Shown piece after piece: positions 29,819 through 39,195 of a stretch of 64,000 nucleotides of DNA. Source of the DNA: Caulobacter ginsengisoli (GTDB taxonomy: Bacteria > Pseudomonadota > Alphaproteobacteria > Caulobacterales > Caulobacteraceae); NCBI RefSeq assembly GCF_030814835.1, contig NZ_JAUSVS010000005.1, positions 124,001 through 188,000 of the forward strand, in the 5' to 3' direction. The notes beneath the pieces were generated by a model. That model made no database searches, was not told the origin of the DNA, and saw nothing but the letters and a program-made list of their open reading frames with translations. The position numbers and the translations under genes were made by a program. Each line of letters opens with the position of its first letter. Positions within the stretch are counted from its first letter, which is position 1.

Positions 29819-30237
29819 TGCGCTGGGTCCGCACCGATCCGGTCCAGACGGTCGGCGCTGTTCTGGTGCGGGGCCCCGGCGCGGTGGAGGGCCTGAACCG
29901 GGCCATGGCCGGCAAGCCCGCCGCCCTGCGGTCGCTGCCGTTCGCCCGTGGCGAAGACTGGGCGGCGCTGTTCGCCCGGCCGGATGGCGAGAACGAGCCG
30001 GTCCTGCCCCGGCTCGCGGGAGCCGTTCCCCTCTATGAAGCCTTGCCGGGCTGGTGGCTGCCGGTCGGCTGGGCCCTGGCGGCGCCGGACCATGTCCAGC
30101 CCGTTCTCTGGCAGGCGATCGGCGAGCACTACGGCCTGGCCCCACCCGCCATCGTTGTCCCTCGAGAGGAAGGCGATGAGGCCGACCTCTATCTCGTCCG
30201 CCATCTGGCGCCGTTCGCGCGCGAGGCGGCAGCATGA
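29818..30237 (+). CDS. small component of the MoxR-vWA-propeller operon
   Basis: 139 residues, no signal peptide or membrane segment. It is a mixed alpha/beta protein with a Trp-rich middle (YEALPGWWLPVGWALAAPDH) and no motif I can assign. It begins one base inside the AAA+ stop codon and its own stop overlaps the next ATG (ATGA), so it is produced in step with both. Small accessory proteins of this kind accompany MoxR-vWA-beta-propeller systems; it may be one of the bpX accessory families. No enzymatic residues are evident, so an adaptor role is the simplest guess. Confidence 0.7.
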   Translation: MRWVRTDPVQTVGAVLVRGPGAVEGLNRAMAGKPAALRSLPFARGEDWAALFARPDGENEPVLPRLAGAVPLYEALPGWWLPVGWALAAPDHVQPVLWQAIGEHYGLAPPAIVVPREEGDEADLYLVRHLAPFAREAAA

Positions 30238-32207
30238 GCGATGCCCAGGAAGCGCCCGCCGCCCCGCCCAAGCTGCCGGCCGCCTATGCCCCCTTCCTGC
30301 CGGTGCTGGAACAGCTGTCGGAGCCAATGCTGCGCATCCTGCAGGGCCAGCTGGCCCAGTTCGAGCGCATGGCCCGCATCCTGGAAGCGCCCGACCTGGC
30401 GGAACATGGCGATTTCGAGGGCTATGGCGGCCTCAGCCAGCGCGGCGACCTGGGTCAGATCGTCCAGAGCGAACTGCTGCTACGCACCGAGGAGCCGCTG
30501 GAATTCCTGCGCCGGCTGGCCGAATCCGAGACCCTCTATCACGAGAAGCGCTACGCCGATCCGGGCGTGCGGCCGGCCTATCGGGTGATGATCTCCATCG
30601 GGCCCGGGTCCCTGGGCCATGGCCGGATGGTGGCGCTGGCGGCGCTGTTCTTCCTGGCCCGCATCGCCCACGGCCGCAAAGCCCAGCTGCACTGGTGCTT
30701 CCTGCCCCGGCCGGAAGGGGTGGTCTGGTTCGACGCCCTGACCCCCGAAACCGTGCGGCGGCTGCTGCGGGCGGCCAGCTTCCGGGAGATGAGCCTCGAC
30801 GACGTCGAGGCCGCCACGGCCCTGTGGTCGGACCTGGCCAAGGGCAGGGCCAAGGCCGGCCGCAGGCTGGACCCGGTGGACTGGACCGTCGGCGCCCGCC
30901 GGGAGGGCGCGGCTGCGTCCGTCGCGGGCGGCGCGCTATCCTTCCGGCTCGGGCCGCCGTCGCCCGATGGGCCGCGCGCCGCCGAGGTGGCGCTGCGCCA
31001 GGGCGGTCGGGAGCGCTCCCGGGCCAGCGTGAGCTTTCCGGACGACCGGGTCTGCGTCTCGGCCCTGAACGATCCCTTCCGGCCGCTGGCCCCCAGCCAG
31101 GTTGCGGGCCTGCCGGCGCTGCGGCGCGAACTGGTCGGTTGGGAGCCCCGCTATTTCACCACCCCCGAGCGACGGTTGGCGATCGTCCGGCTCGATGACG
31201 GCCTGCTGATCCTGCGGTTTGGAGACAAGCTAACCCTGGCGGGCTGCTGGTTCGCCGCCCTGCCGCCCGACGCGGTGCTGGCGGGGGTCCGGGTGAACTA
31301 TTCGATGCTCACGCTGCTGACCCGCAGCCGGCGGTCGGGGAGCGACCGGATGGCCCTGGGGCGGTTCCTGCTGGACTCCGACCGCCGGTTTCCCCCGATC
31401 GTCCGCTCGCAGGCGGTGGCCACCGAGCATCTGTTCGCCAAGCAGAGCCCCTACGCCATCCCGCCGATCTTCGAGACCCCCGAGATCCGCTTCTACTCGA
31501 CCTCCGGCCACGCCTTCGAGCTGGGCCCCTACCGGTCGGACCACGATCTGGGGTTCGGACCCCTCTACAAGGCCCCCCAGATCGTCGGGGTGTCGGGCCT
31601 CTATCACATCGTTCGGGACGACGCGGGCGGGGGCGCCCTGCTGCGAGTGCTGAAACCCGGTAGCGGCCTGGTCGACAGTTTCCGCGAGGGGGTCGATCCG
31701 GTGGCGCTGAGCCGCCTCTACGGCCTCACCTATTCCCGGTCGGACCGCAGCCTGGCCTACAGCCTGGCGCCGAACCGCTGGACGCTGCCGGCCTCGCTGG
31801 GTCCGCGGCCGGGCGTCGTCGAAGAGCGGGCGCTGGACCTGACGGTCACCCGGGACGAGAACCTCCTGTCGGCCAGGCCCCATCGCGGCGGCCTCGCCGT
31901 TCGCGTCTGGTCGGACCTCCGGGCGGGCGGCGCCGGCGTGGTGCGCAGCTTCCGCCGCGAGGCCGACGGCGAGATCGTCCAGAAGCAGCCCAATGTGAAG
32001 CTGGGCGACGATGCGGCCCATATCGTCAAGCTGGAGCTCGGCGAGGAAGGCATCCTGGCCCTGACGGTCACCGCCGAGGGGACGCCGGCCGAACTGCTGA
32101 TCCTGCGGCACAACAAGCGGACCGGCCGCACGGGGACCACGCGCTTCGACCTGCCCGCGCTGCGCGACACGGCCAAGGAAATCGATGTGAGCGCCCTGGA
32201 TGGCTAG
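30234..32207 (+). CDS. degenerate vWA domain fused to a beta-rich (propeller-like) region
   Basis: 657 residues. Residues 60-105 (GYGGLSQRGDLGQIVQSELLL...EFLRRLAESETLYHEK) match the lead-in of vWA proteins that pair with MoxR ATPases. The vWA core at about 116-200 starts YRVMISIGPGSLGHGRMVALAALFFLARIA; where a DxSxS MIDAS is expected the sequence is SIGPGS, so metal binding is probably lost. From about 215 onward the protein is beta-strand-rich with repeated W/F-x-V-hydrophobic strands, as in a propeller. No membrane segment. It overlaps the next gene by 8 bases. Likely the scaffold between ATPase and target; this is architecture-based inference. Confidence 0.7.
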   Translation: MSDAQEAPAAPPKLPAAYAPFLPVLEQLSEPMLRILQGQLAQFERMARILEAPDLAEHGDFEGYGGLSQRGDLGQIVQSELLLRTEEPLEFLRRLAESETLYHEKRYADPGVRPAYRVMISIGPGSLGHGRMVALAALFFLARIAHGRKAQLHWCFLPRPEGVVWFDALTPETVRRLLRAASFREMSLDDVEAATALWSDLAKGRAKAGRRLDPVDWTVGARREGAAASVAGGALSFRLGPPSPDGPRAAEVALRQGGRERSRASVSFPDDRVCVSALNDPFRPLAPSQVAGLPALRRELVGWEPRYFTTPERRLAIVRLDDGLLILRFGDKLTLAGCWFAALPPDAVLAGVRVNYSMLTLLTRSRRSGSDRMALGRFLLDSDRRFPPIVRSQAVATEHLFAKQSPYAIPPIFETPEIRFYSTSGHAFELGPYRSDHDLGFGPLYKAPQIVGVSGLYHIVRDDAGGGALLRVLKPGSGLVDSFREGVDPVALSRLYGLTYSRSDRSLAYSLAPNRWTLPASLGPRPGVVEERALDLTVTRDENLLSARPHRGGLAVRVWSDLRAGGAGVVRSFRREADGEIVQKQPNVKLGDDAAHIVKLELGEEGILALTVTAEGTPAELLILRHNKRTGRTGTTRFDLPALRDTAKEIDVSALDG

Positions 32208-35130
32208 GCGCAGCCACGCCATACGCCGGAGCGGCGAGGGCGCCGGGCGGGACTTTCCCGCCAGCCCCACCCTGCCCAGGGACCTGCCCTGGGACGGCGC
32301 GGCCATGGTCCTGGCGCCCGGCGCGCCGGGCCCCGATCTGCGGCCGCTGCGCGAGGCGCTGTGGGGCGTCTGGCGCGGGCCGCTGGAGCCGGGCGGGCCC
32401 GATGTGCTGGTGGCGGTGTTCCAGGCGCCGACCGCGATCGAGGGCGTGCTGCCGGCCTCCGCCCTGCCGCTGACCGGCTCGCCGACGGGCGTGCTCAGCA
32501 GTTTCCGGCGGCGGCCGGACGAGGCGCTCGACCCCGCGCCGCCGGCCTCGCGGGAGGCCCTGCGCCGGCTCGAACTGTGGTGGGCCGGCCGGCTGAGGGG
32601 CGTGGCGCTCGACGGCCTGGTCCGTCAGCCGCTGGCGGGGCTGTGGGATATGCCGCGCCTGACCCTGCATGCCGCCCGCTCGCCCACGGCGGTGCCGGCA
32701 ACGGCGCGGGCCGAGCGGCCCAAGGTCTCCGGCGAAGACCTCGCACCGATCTCCCATGCCGCTATTCCGGTGGTGAAGAACGCGCCGGATACCCTGGGCG
32801 ACATCGAGGCCCGCCTGCGGGACCTGGAAGAGCGGACCAAGCTGTCCTCCATCTTCCGCCAGGCGATGGACCGGCTGCAGGGCAGGGGGCCGGGCCGGTC
32901 GGCGAACGGCGAGGGCGAGCCGGGCGTTCTGCAGAACCTGATGGGCTGGATCCGCTGGCACTCGCCGCTGGGCAACAGGCTCAAGGGCCGGATCGGCGAG
33001 CGGATGCGTCAGGTCGAGCGGCTGTTCGCCGCCGGCGATATCGACCTGGCGCTCAAGCTGGCCATTGCGCTGGGGGGCGATGCGGCCCGCCGCAGCAAGG
33101 TCTATCCCAACAGCCTGCCGGAGATGCGGGCCGGCCTGGACTTCAGGGTCGATGGCGGGCGGTTCTTCGCGCCGCTGCTGGACGGCGTGGGCATGATTTC
33201 CCTGCACAGCCGCTATCTCGCCATCGCCGAGCGGCTGGAGAAGGAGGGCGACCACCGCCGGGCGGCCTATATCCATTCCCAGCTGCTCGATGACCATCGC
33301 AAGGCGGTGATGGTGCTGGAGGCCGGCGGCCTGTTCGCCGAGGCGGCCAAGCTGGCCCTGGACAGCCGCATGCCGCCGGTGATGACCATCCGGCTGCTCT
33401 ACAAGGCCGGGCAGACCGACGCCGCCCTGGCCCTGGCCCGGCGCACCGGCTGCTTCGACGAGCTGGCCGAGGACAGCCGGGGCAAGGACGCCCGCTTCCA
33501 TATCCTGGTTATCGAGGCCTGGACCGACGTGCTGCTGGCGACGGGCCAGCCGCTGCGCGCCCTGCAGGTCACCGACGCCCTGACCTCGGTGTCGGGCATC
33601 GCCGCCGTGCTGACAGCGGCTCGCGCCCGTTGGCTGGCGGAAGCGCTGCGGCTCGATGGCGAAGGCGGGTTCCAGGCCGAGCTGGCCGCCCGGGCCTTGC
33701 TGGCCGCCAGCTGGACCAGGGCCGACATCTCGCCCCAGGGGCTGGAAGCCTTCCCCCACATGCCCCGGATCGAGGGCGAGGGCCCGTTCCCCGCCGTGCT
33801 GGCCTGGCTGCAGACGGTCCTGCGGAGCGAGACGCCCGACGCCGGCGGCGAACTCGTCAACCTGCTCCAGGCCCTGACGCGCCTGGGCCGGCCGGACCAT
33901 CCCGAGCAGGCCGCCTTCTGGCGGGGACCGGCGGCCCTGCTGGTGGAGGCCCTGGTGCTGGGCGGGTTCGCCATGGCCTCCGACAGGCTGGGCCGGCGCG
34001 AGCTGCTGATGCTCAAGCATCTGCTGGACCGGGCCCGCCTTCCCGTGCTGGCGACCGAACTGGGCAAGCTGATGAAATTCGAGGTGCAGCTGCCCCCCAC
34101 CAAGGGCGGCTGGCGCCTGCCGCCCCCGGCCGCGATCCGTCCAGCGGTTCGCCGCGCCTGCCTGATGGGCAATGGCGAGATGCTGGTCTGGCGCCAGAGC
34201 AACCTGCTGCAGCTGCTGGACCGGCATGGCGGGCTGCTGTGGCAGCAGGCCGTCAGCGAGGTCACCGCCCTGGTGGCGATCGGGACCGGCCCCCACGCCC
34301 TGGTCATTCAGCGGCAGGAGGACGGGACCAGCCTGCTGACCCGCCTGGCCACCCATGAGCGCCGCTTCCACACCATCGGCCGGGTCCGGCTGTTCGCCCA
34401 TCACGACGTCACCTCCGAGGGCCAGTGGCTGGTGCAGATCGGCGGCGATATCGGCGGGCTGGACCTGGCCCGGTTGTGCGCGCCTGAGCCGGCCATCGAG
34501 TTCCTGTGGTCCTGCGCCCTCACCGAGCGCCTGCGGGCGGCGGCCTTCGCCCACCAGAGCGACGGTTTCGCCTGGATCACCCTGGACGTCAGTCCCGAGC
34601 GGGCCGGCCTGTTGGAGGCCTGGCAGCTGCGCCATTCGGGCGAGATGACCGCCAGCCTCTGCCTGCCCCCCGCGCCTGGAACGCGCGGCGAACCGCCGCC
34701 TCAGGACTGGTTCTGGACGCCGCCCAACCTGCTGCGCGCCACCCGGCGCGACCACCTCAGCATGCCCGTCATGCCCTGGAGCGATGTGCTGGAGCGACAG
34801 GCGCTGGTCCAGGCCAGGGAGCGGGTGGCGGCGGAGATCGCCGGGCGGGACGTCTTCCAGTCCTGCGACTTCGGCCGGCCCTTCGTCAGCGCCGCGCCGC
34901 CGGCCGGCCCCGGCGAACCGGCCTCGACCACCCTCGAGCATACCCATGCCAATGCGCCGCGCTTCACCTTCGAGCACGACCCTGAGGCAAATCTCGTCTG
35001 CCTGGCGCGCGGGATTCGGCCCGCCAAGGAGTCGGACGGCTCCGGGGAGGCGCGGCTGTCGCTCTGGGCCGACGAGGCCGGGGGGCTGCTGGTGCTGGAC
35101 CTGGCGACCTTCAATGTGACGGCCCTTTAG
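32200..35130 (+). CDS. large helical-repeat plus beta-propeller protein of the ternary system
   Basis: 976 residues, soluble. Three regions can be seen. Residues 1-190 are alpha/beta, with no known motif ([24 protein letters not shown]). Residues 195-620 are helical and TPR-like ([74 protein letters not shown]). Residues 640-976 are strand-rich with propeller-like repeats ([45 protein letters not shown]). Last gene of the operon, starting 8 bases before the previous stop. Size and domain order fit the beta-propeller partner of MoxR-vWA systems, perhaps the target-recognition subunit. Confidence 0.7.
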   Translation: MARRSHAIRRSGEGAGRDFPASPTLPRDLPWDGAAMVLAPGAPGPDLRPLREALWGVWRGPLEPGGPDVLVAVFQAPTAIEGVLPASALPLTGSPTGVLSSFRRRPDEALDPAPPASREALRRLELWWAGRLRGVALDGLVRQPLAGLWDMPRLTLHAARSPTAVPATARAERPKVSGEDLAPISHAAIPVVKNAPDTLGDIEARLRDLEERTKLSSIFRQAMDRLQGRGPGRSANGEGEPGVLQNLMGWIRWHSPLGNRLKGRIGERMRQVERLFAAGDIDLALKLAIALGGDAARRSKVYPNSLPEMRAGLDFRVDGGRFFAPLLDGVGMISLHSRYLAIAERLEKEGDHRRAAYIHSQLLDDHRKAVMVLEAGGLFAEAAKLALDSRMPPVMTIRLLYKAGQTDAALALARRTGCFDELAEDSRGKDARFHILVIEAWTDVLLATGQPLRALQVTDALTSVSGIAAVLTAARARWLAEALRLDGEGGFQAELAARALLAASWTRADISPQGLEAFPHMPRIEGEGPFPAVLAWLQTVLRSETPDAGGELVNLLQALTRLGRPDHPEQAAFWRGPAALLVEALVLGGFAMASDRLGRRELLMLKHLLDRARLPVLATELGKLMKFEVQLPPTKGGWRLPPPAAIRPAVRRACLMGNGEMLVWRQSNLLQLLDRHGGLLWQQAVSEVTALVAIGTGPHALVIQRQEDGTSLLTRLATHERRFHTIGRVRLFAHHDVTSEGQWLVQIGGDIGGLDLARLCAPEPAIEFLWSCALTERLRAAAFAHQSDGFAWITLDVSPERAGLLEAWQLRHSGEMTASLCLPPAPGTRGEPPPQDWFWTPPNLLRATRRDHLSMPVMPWSDVLERQALVQARERVAAEIAGRDVFQSCDFGRPFVSAAPPAGPGEPASTTLEHTHANAPRFTFEHDPEANLVCLARGIRPAKESDGSGEARLSLWADEAGGLLVLDLATFNVTAL

Positions 35131-35197
35131 CGGGCCGAGCCGCTCTTGCCTTCCCTACGGTCCTCCCGGCTTGATGCCGGAAAATCCGGAGGAAGCC

Positions 35198-35974
35198 ATG
35201 TCTCTCGCCAAGCTCAGCCGATCGGTGCGCGGCCTCACCGTCCTGGTCACCGGGGCCGGCAGCGGCATGGGGGCGGCGACCGCCCGGGTGTTCGCCGCCG
35301 AGGGGGCCAATGTCGCGGTCACCGACTATGACGCCGGGTCGGCCGACGCAGTGGCAGCGGAGATCACAGCGGCGGGCGGGTCGGCCCAGGCCTGGAAGCT
35401 GGACGTCGCCGATCCTGACGAGATCAAGGCCGTGGTCGAGGCCATCGCCGCCCGGTTCGGCGGGCTGGACAGCGTGATCAACAATGCCGGCATCTCGGCC
35501 TTCTCGCCGATCGACTCCGACAATTACGAAGCCGTCTGGGACCGGGCGGTTTCGGTGCTGCTGACCGCCCACCACCGGGTCATCCGAGCGGCCCTGCCGC
35601 ACCTGCGCAAGTCGAAGGCCCCGCGCATCGTCAACATCGCCTCGACCGAAGCCCTGGGCGCCACCCCGATGGACAGCCCCTATTGCGCGGCCAAGGCCGG
35701 GGTCACGGGCCTGACCCGCGCCCTGGCGGTGGAACTGGGCCGCGAGGGGATCACCGTCAACTGCATCTGCCCGGGCCCCATCGCCACGGCGATGACCAGC
35801 TCGATCAGCGACGAGCACAAGCAGATCTTCGCCAAGCGCCGCACGGCCATGCACCGCTACGGCGACCCGGAGGAGGTGGCCCAGGTGACCTTGAGCCTCT
35901 GCCTGCCGGCCTCGTCCTACATCACCGGGGTGACCATTCCGGTGGACGGCGGCCTGATGGCCAGGAACGCCTAG
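35198..35974 (+). CDS. short-chain dehydrogenase/reductase (FabG-like)
   Basis: 258 residues from the ATG at 35198, preceded by GGAGGAAGCC; a TTG at 35171 is an unlikely alternative. Classical [11 protein letters not shown] (18-25), Asp after strand 2 (VTDYDAG, NAD-type), [10 protein letters not shown], catalytic Ser in NIASTEA, YCAAK, then [13 protein letters not shown] and the VDGGL end typical of FabG-like enzymes. Acts on a hydroxyacyl or secondary alcohol substrate that cannot be specified. It lies 67 bases after the ternary operon on the same strand but has its own ribosome site and is probably unrelated in function. Confidence 0.9.
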   Translation: MSLAKLSRSVRGLTVLVTGAGSGMGAATARVFAAEGANVAVTDYDAGSADAVAAEITAAGGSAQAWKLDVADPDEIKAVVEAIAARFGGLDSVINNAGISAFSPIDSDNYEAVWDRAVSVLLTAHHRVIRAALPHLRKSKAPRIVNIASTEALGATPMDSPYCAAKAGVTGLTRALAVELGREGITVNCICPGPIATAMTSSISDEHKQIFAKRRTAMHRYGDPEEVAQVTLSLCLPASSYITGVTIPVDGGLMARNA

Positions 35975-35985
35975 AAGTCCAACGC

Positions 35986-36711
35986 CTAGGTCCCGCTCCG
36001 CTTGAACGTGACCTCGCAGTCAGCGGGCAGGGCCGGGCCGCGCGGCTGGCCAAAGCTCAGGCCCTTCGTCCGCAGCTCGTTGCCGTTCACCGTGACCGTC
36101 CCGCTCAGCGTGGCGTCCTTCGGCACGTGGTTGCCACCCGTCGGCTTGAGGGAGATCGCGCCGGTCGCGGGATCGAAGCTGTAGTCGCCCCAATAGTCGA
36201 CATAGGACTCGAAGGGCTGCCAGGTGGCCTTGAACTCGCCGCGGGCGTTGAAGATCAGCTCGTTCAGCGCCACGGCGCCGGCCGGCGCTCCGCCCGGGCA
36301 ACTCAGGCCGCTCTGGCGCCAGTTGCCGGCGACCAGATGCTTGGCCATGTCGATGACGAACAGCTTGCCCTCGACCTTGCGCGGGCCCTGGGTGGTGCGG
36401 ATCGTGCCGGTGACGGTCAGCTCGGTTCCGTCCGGGGTCCCCGGCACGATGGTCAGCTTGTCGTCCTTGATGCGGCCATAGCGCCTGTCGACGCTCCAGC
36501 GGACCTTGCAGTCCTCCGGCAGGGGGTCGCCTGGATTGTAGGAGCGCGGATCCAGCACCGGCATCAGGCCCTGCACCCGGGTGGTGGGCATGTCGGCGAC
36601 GCCGGGCCACAGGGCGATGACGGCCTTCGGATCGATCTCACAGGCCCGGGCGGCCGGGGCCAGGGCGGCCATCGCCAGGGCCGCGCCCAGGGCCAGAACC
36701 ATACGCTTCAT
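35986..36711 (-). CDS. exported protein of unknown function
   Basis: 241 residues from the ATG at 36711. A Sec signal peptide (MKRMVLALGAALAMAALAPAARA) is followed by a mature, beta-rich protein with conserved-looking cysteine pairs (ACEIDP, EDCKVRW, LSCPGG, ADCEVTF). Repeated strands such as LTVTGTIRTTQGPRKVEGKLFVID suggest a beta-sandwich or lipocalin-like fold. I do not recognise the family. It converges with the SDR gene 11 bases away; 56 bases separate it from the SDR upstream on the same strand. Confidence 0.6.
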   Translation of the reverse strand: MKRMVLALGAALAMAALAPAARACEIDPKAVIALWPGVADMPTTRVQGLMPVLDPRSYNPGDPLPEDCKVRWSVDRRYGRIKDDKLTIVPGTPDGTELTVTGTIRTTQGPRKVEGKLFVIDMAKHLVAGNWRQSGLSCPGGAPAGAVALNELIFNARGEFKATWQPFESYVDYWGDYSFDPATGAISLKPTGGNHVPKDATLSGTVTVNGNELRTKGLSFGQPRGPALPADCEVTFKRSGT

Positions 36712-36767
36712 GAAGTTCCCCTCAGCAAAGCGCCTATGATGCTGTGGGCCGGGCGTCGGCTCAAGTC

Positions 36768-37544
36768 TCAGACCAGCGAGGTCGTCGCCCCGCCGTCCAG
36801 CACCAGGCTCTGGCCGGTGATGTAGCCGGCCTGGGCGCCGCAGAGCAGCAGGCAGGCCTGGGCCAGTTCCTCGGGCCGCCCGTAACGACCGGCCGGGATG
36901 CGCATCTTGCGGGCCGAGCTCAGCATCTCGGCCTCGGCGTCGGCGCCATTGGCGCCGAACCGCGCCATGGCCGCCTCGGTGGCGAACATGCCCGGCAGCA
37001 GGGTGTTCAGGGTCACATTGCTGGCCGCGAACCGCTTGCTGGCGGCGTGGACATAGTTGAGCAGGGCCGAGCGCGGCGCCCCCGACAGGACACGCCTGTC
37101 CCAAGGCGCCTTGCCGCTGACCGTGCCGATATTGACGATCCGCCCAAACCCCCGCGCCTCCATCCCCGGCAGCACCGCGCTCATCAGGGCGATGGGGCCC
37201 AGGAAGGTGGCGCTCAGGGCTTCCAGCCACTGGGCCTCGGCGATGGTGGTGAGGTCGTCGACATAAGCCGGCGGCGAGCAGCTGATCACCAGGATGTCGG
37301 GGTCGGGACAGGCGGCCAGCAGCCGCGCGCGGCCCTCTGGGGTGGAATGATCGGCGGCCACCGGCGTGACCGAAACGCCGGCCTCACTGGCAACCTCGGC
37401 GGCGAACGCCCGCAGCCGCGCCTCGCCCCGCGCCGAGACCACCAGATTGACCCCTTCGGCCGCGAGAAGTCGCGCGCTGGCCCCGCCCAGCCCGGCGCTG
37501 CCGCCGGCGACCAGGGCGGTGCGGCCCTTGATGCCCAGATCCAT
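36768..37544 (-). CDS. SDR family protein lacking the usual catalytic Tyr
   Basis: 258 residues from the ATG at 37544 (GGAGGG upstream). Cofactor loop GGSAGLGGAS (about 14-23), with Ala-Arg-Gly after strand 2 (VVSARGEA, NADP-type). The expected YxxxK site reads HAASK within NYVHAASKRFAAS, so Tyr is replaced by His unless the Tyr two residues earlier takes its place. The Ser strand reads NIGTVSGKAP. The C-terminal GYITGQSLVLDGGAT is normal. It may be a reductase with a shifted catalytic centre or a binding protein. It diverges from the flavoprotein gene with a 61-base gap. Confidence 0.8.
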   Translation of the reverse strand: MDLGIKGRTALVAGGSAGLGGASARLLAAEGVNLVVSARGEARLRAFAAEVASEAGVSVTPVAADHSTPEGRARLLAACPDPDILVISCSPPAYVDDLTTIAEAQWLEALSATFLGPIALMSAVLPGMEARGFGRIVNIGTVSGKAPWDRRVLSGAPRSALLNYVHAASKRFAASNVTLNTLLPGMFATEAAMARFGANGADAEAEMLSSARKMRIPAGRYGRPEELAQACLLLCGAQAGYITGQSLVLDGGATTSLV

Positions 37545-37605
37545 GCTGGTCCCTCCGTATCCGCCTTCGTGTCGCATCTGGCGCCGTCAGGGTCTAGGAA
37601 GACGC

Positions 37606-38823
37606 ATGATCCGTCACACCGTCCATATCGTGGGAGCCGGACCCGCCGGACTGATGGCCGCCGAGCGGCTTGCGGCGGCCGGGCTGGCGGTCACGGTGCA
37701 CGAGGCCATGCCCTCGCCTTCGCGCAAGCTGCTGATGGCTGGACGAGGTGGGCTGAACCTGACCCACAGCGAGCCGATGGAGGGGTTTCTCAGCCGCTAT
37801 GGCGCGGCCGCCCCCGTCGTCGCGCCCTGGCTGAAGGCCTTCTCGCCGACCGACCTGATCGGCTGGGCCGAAGGGCTGGGGCAGGCGACCTTTATCGGCT
37901 CGTCGGGTCGCGTGTTTCCCCGGGCGATGAAGGCCTCGCCACTGCTGCGGGCCTGGCTGGCGCGGCTGGCGGCGGCGGGGGTCGAGCTGCGGACGCGATC
38001 CCGCTGGGTCGGCTTTGACGGCGACGGTCTGAAGTTCGAAACGCCGGACGGTCCCCGCACCGAGCATCCCGACGCCGTGATCCTGGCCCTGGGCGGGGCG
38101 AGCTGGCCGCGGCTGGGCTCGGACGGGGCCTGGGGGCCGTGGCTGGCGGCCAGGGGCGTGACGGTCTCGCCGTTCCAGCCCTCGAACGGCGGCTTCGACG
38201 TGGCCTGGTCGCCGGTCTTCGCCGAACGCTTCGCCGGCCAGCCGCTGAAACCCGTCGCCCTCAGCCACGGCAAGGAAGCGGTGCGCGGCGAGGCCATGCT
38301 GACCGGCTATGGCGTCGAGGGCGGGGCGGTCTATGCCCTGTCGGCCGGCCTGCGCGAGGCCATTGCCCGGGACGGGACCGCGACCCTGACCGTGGATCTG
38401 CGCCCCGACCTCTCCATCGACGCCCTGGCAAACCGGCTGACCAAGGCGCGGGGCAAGGACAGCGTCACCAACTGGCTGCGCAAGACCGCCGGCCTCTCGC
38501 CCGCCGCCATCGGCCTGCTGCGGGAAATCCCCGGCGAGCTGCCGGCCGGAACCGAGAAGCTGGCCCGCCGCATCAAGGCCGTCCGCCTGACCCTGACCGG
38601 CGTCCAGGGGCTGGCCCGCGCCATCTCCTCGGCCGGCGGCGTGGCGCTCGATCAGGTCGACGGGCGCCTGATGCTGAAGGCCCTGCCGGGCGTCTTCGCG
38701 GCCGGCGAGATGCTGGACTGGGAGGCGCCGACGGGCGGCTACCTGCTGCAGGCCTCGATGGCCTCGGGGGCGGTGGCGGCGGCCGGGGTCATCGACTGGC
38801 TGCGCGAGAGGAGTGGATCATGA
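37606..38823 (+). CDS. BaiN/YhiN-like NAD(P)/FAD-dependent flavoprotein
   Basis: 405 residues from the ATG at 37606 with TAGGA upstream. FAD site GAGPAGLMAAE (about 10-20), the family hallmark SRKLLMAGRGGLNLTHSE (about 39-56), VILALGGASWPRLGSDG, and the closing GVFAAGEMLDWEAPTGGYLLQASMASG. These match the TIGR03862 branch of the HI0933/YhiN group. The reaction of this group is unclear; relatives include BaiN of bile-acid-transforming gut bacteria. Its stop overlaps the DUF1304 gene start (ATGA), so the two are coupled. Confidence 0.88.
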   Translation: MIRHTVHIVGAGPAGLMAAERLAAAGLAVTVHEAMPSPSRKLLMAGRGGLNLTHSEPMEGFLSRYGAAAPVVAPWLKAFSPTDLIGWAEGLGQATFIGSSGRVFPRAMKASPLLRAWLARLAAAGVELRTRSRWVGFDGDGLKFETPDGPRTEHPDAVILALGGASWPRLGSDGAWGPWLAARGVTVSPFQPSNGGFDVAWSPVFAERFAGQPLKPVALSHGKEAVRGEAMLTGYGVEGGAVYALSAGLREAIARDGTATLTVDLRPDLSIDALANRLTKARGKDSVTNWLRKTAGLSPAAIGLLREIPGELPAGTEKLARRIKAVRLTLTGVQGLARAISSAGGVALDQVDGRLMLKALPGVFAAGEMLDWEAPTGGYLLQASMASGAVAAAGVIDWLRERSGS

Positions 38824-39191
38824 AGTTCATCGCCAACCTGATGGTCGCCCTGGTGGCGCTCGAGCATGTGGCCTTCCTGATCCTGGAGATGTTCCTGTGG
38901 AAGGGGCCGATCGGCCAGCGCATCTTCGGCACCACCCCGGAATTCGCGGCCCAGGCCGCGCCGCTGGCGGCCAACCAGGCGCTCTATAACGGCTTCCTGG
39001 CGGTGGGCCTGGCCTGGGCCCTGGTGGCGCGGCGCTTCGACCTGAAGGTCTTCTTCCTCAGCTGCGTGGTCGTGGCCGGGACCTATGGCGGGCTGACCGT
39101 CAAGCCGACGATCCTCTACAGCCAGGCCGCTCCGGCGGCCCTGGCCCTGCTGCTGGTGCTGCTGACGTCCAGGTCGAAGCCGGCGAGCTAG
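38820..39191 (+). CDS. DUF1304 membrane protein
   Basis: 123 residues, four hydrophobic segments. The start MKFIANLMVALVALEHVAFLILEMFLW, then NQALYNGFLAVGLAW and VVVAGTYGGLTVKPTILYSQAAPA, are the conserved blocks of DUF1304, an inner-membrane family of unknown function. It is translationally coupled to the flavoprotein gene by ATGA, an arrangement that hints at a shared redox or quinone-related job in the membrane. It converges with the membrane methyltransferase gene 4 bases away. Confidence 0.85.
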   Translation: MKFIANLMVALVALEHVAFLILEMFLWKGPIGQRIFGTTPEFAAQAAPLAANQALYNGFLAVGLAWALVARRFDLKVFFLSCVVVAGTYGGLTVKPTILYSQAAPAALALLLVLLTSRSKPAS

Positions 39192-39195
39192 CCGT

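Noticed and set aside
32068-34977. 969-residue open frame antisense to the last gene of the ternary operon
   Set aside because: Composition is the typical G/Q/R/P-rich shadow of GC-rich coding DNA. The plus-strand gene has coupled neighbours and domain structure.
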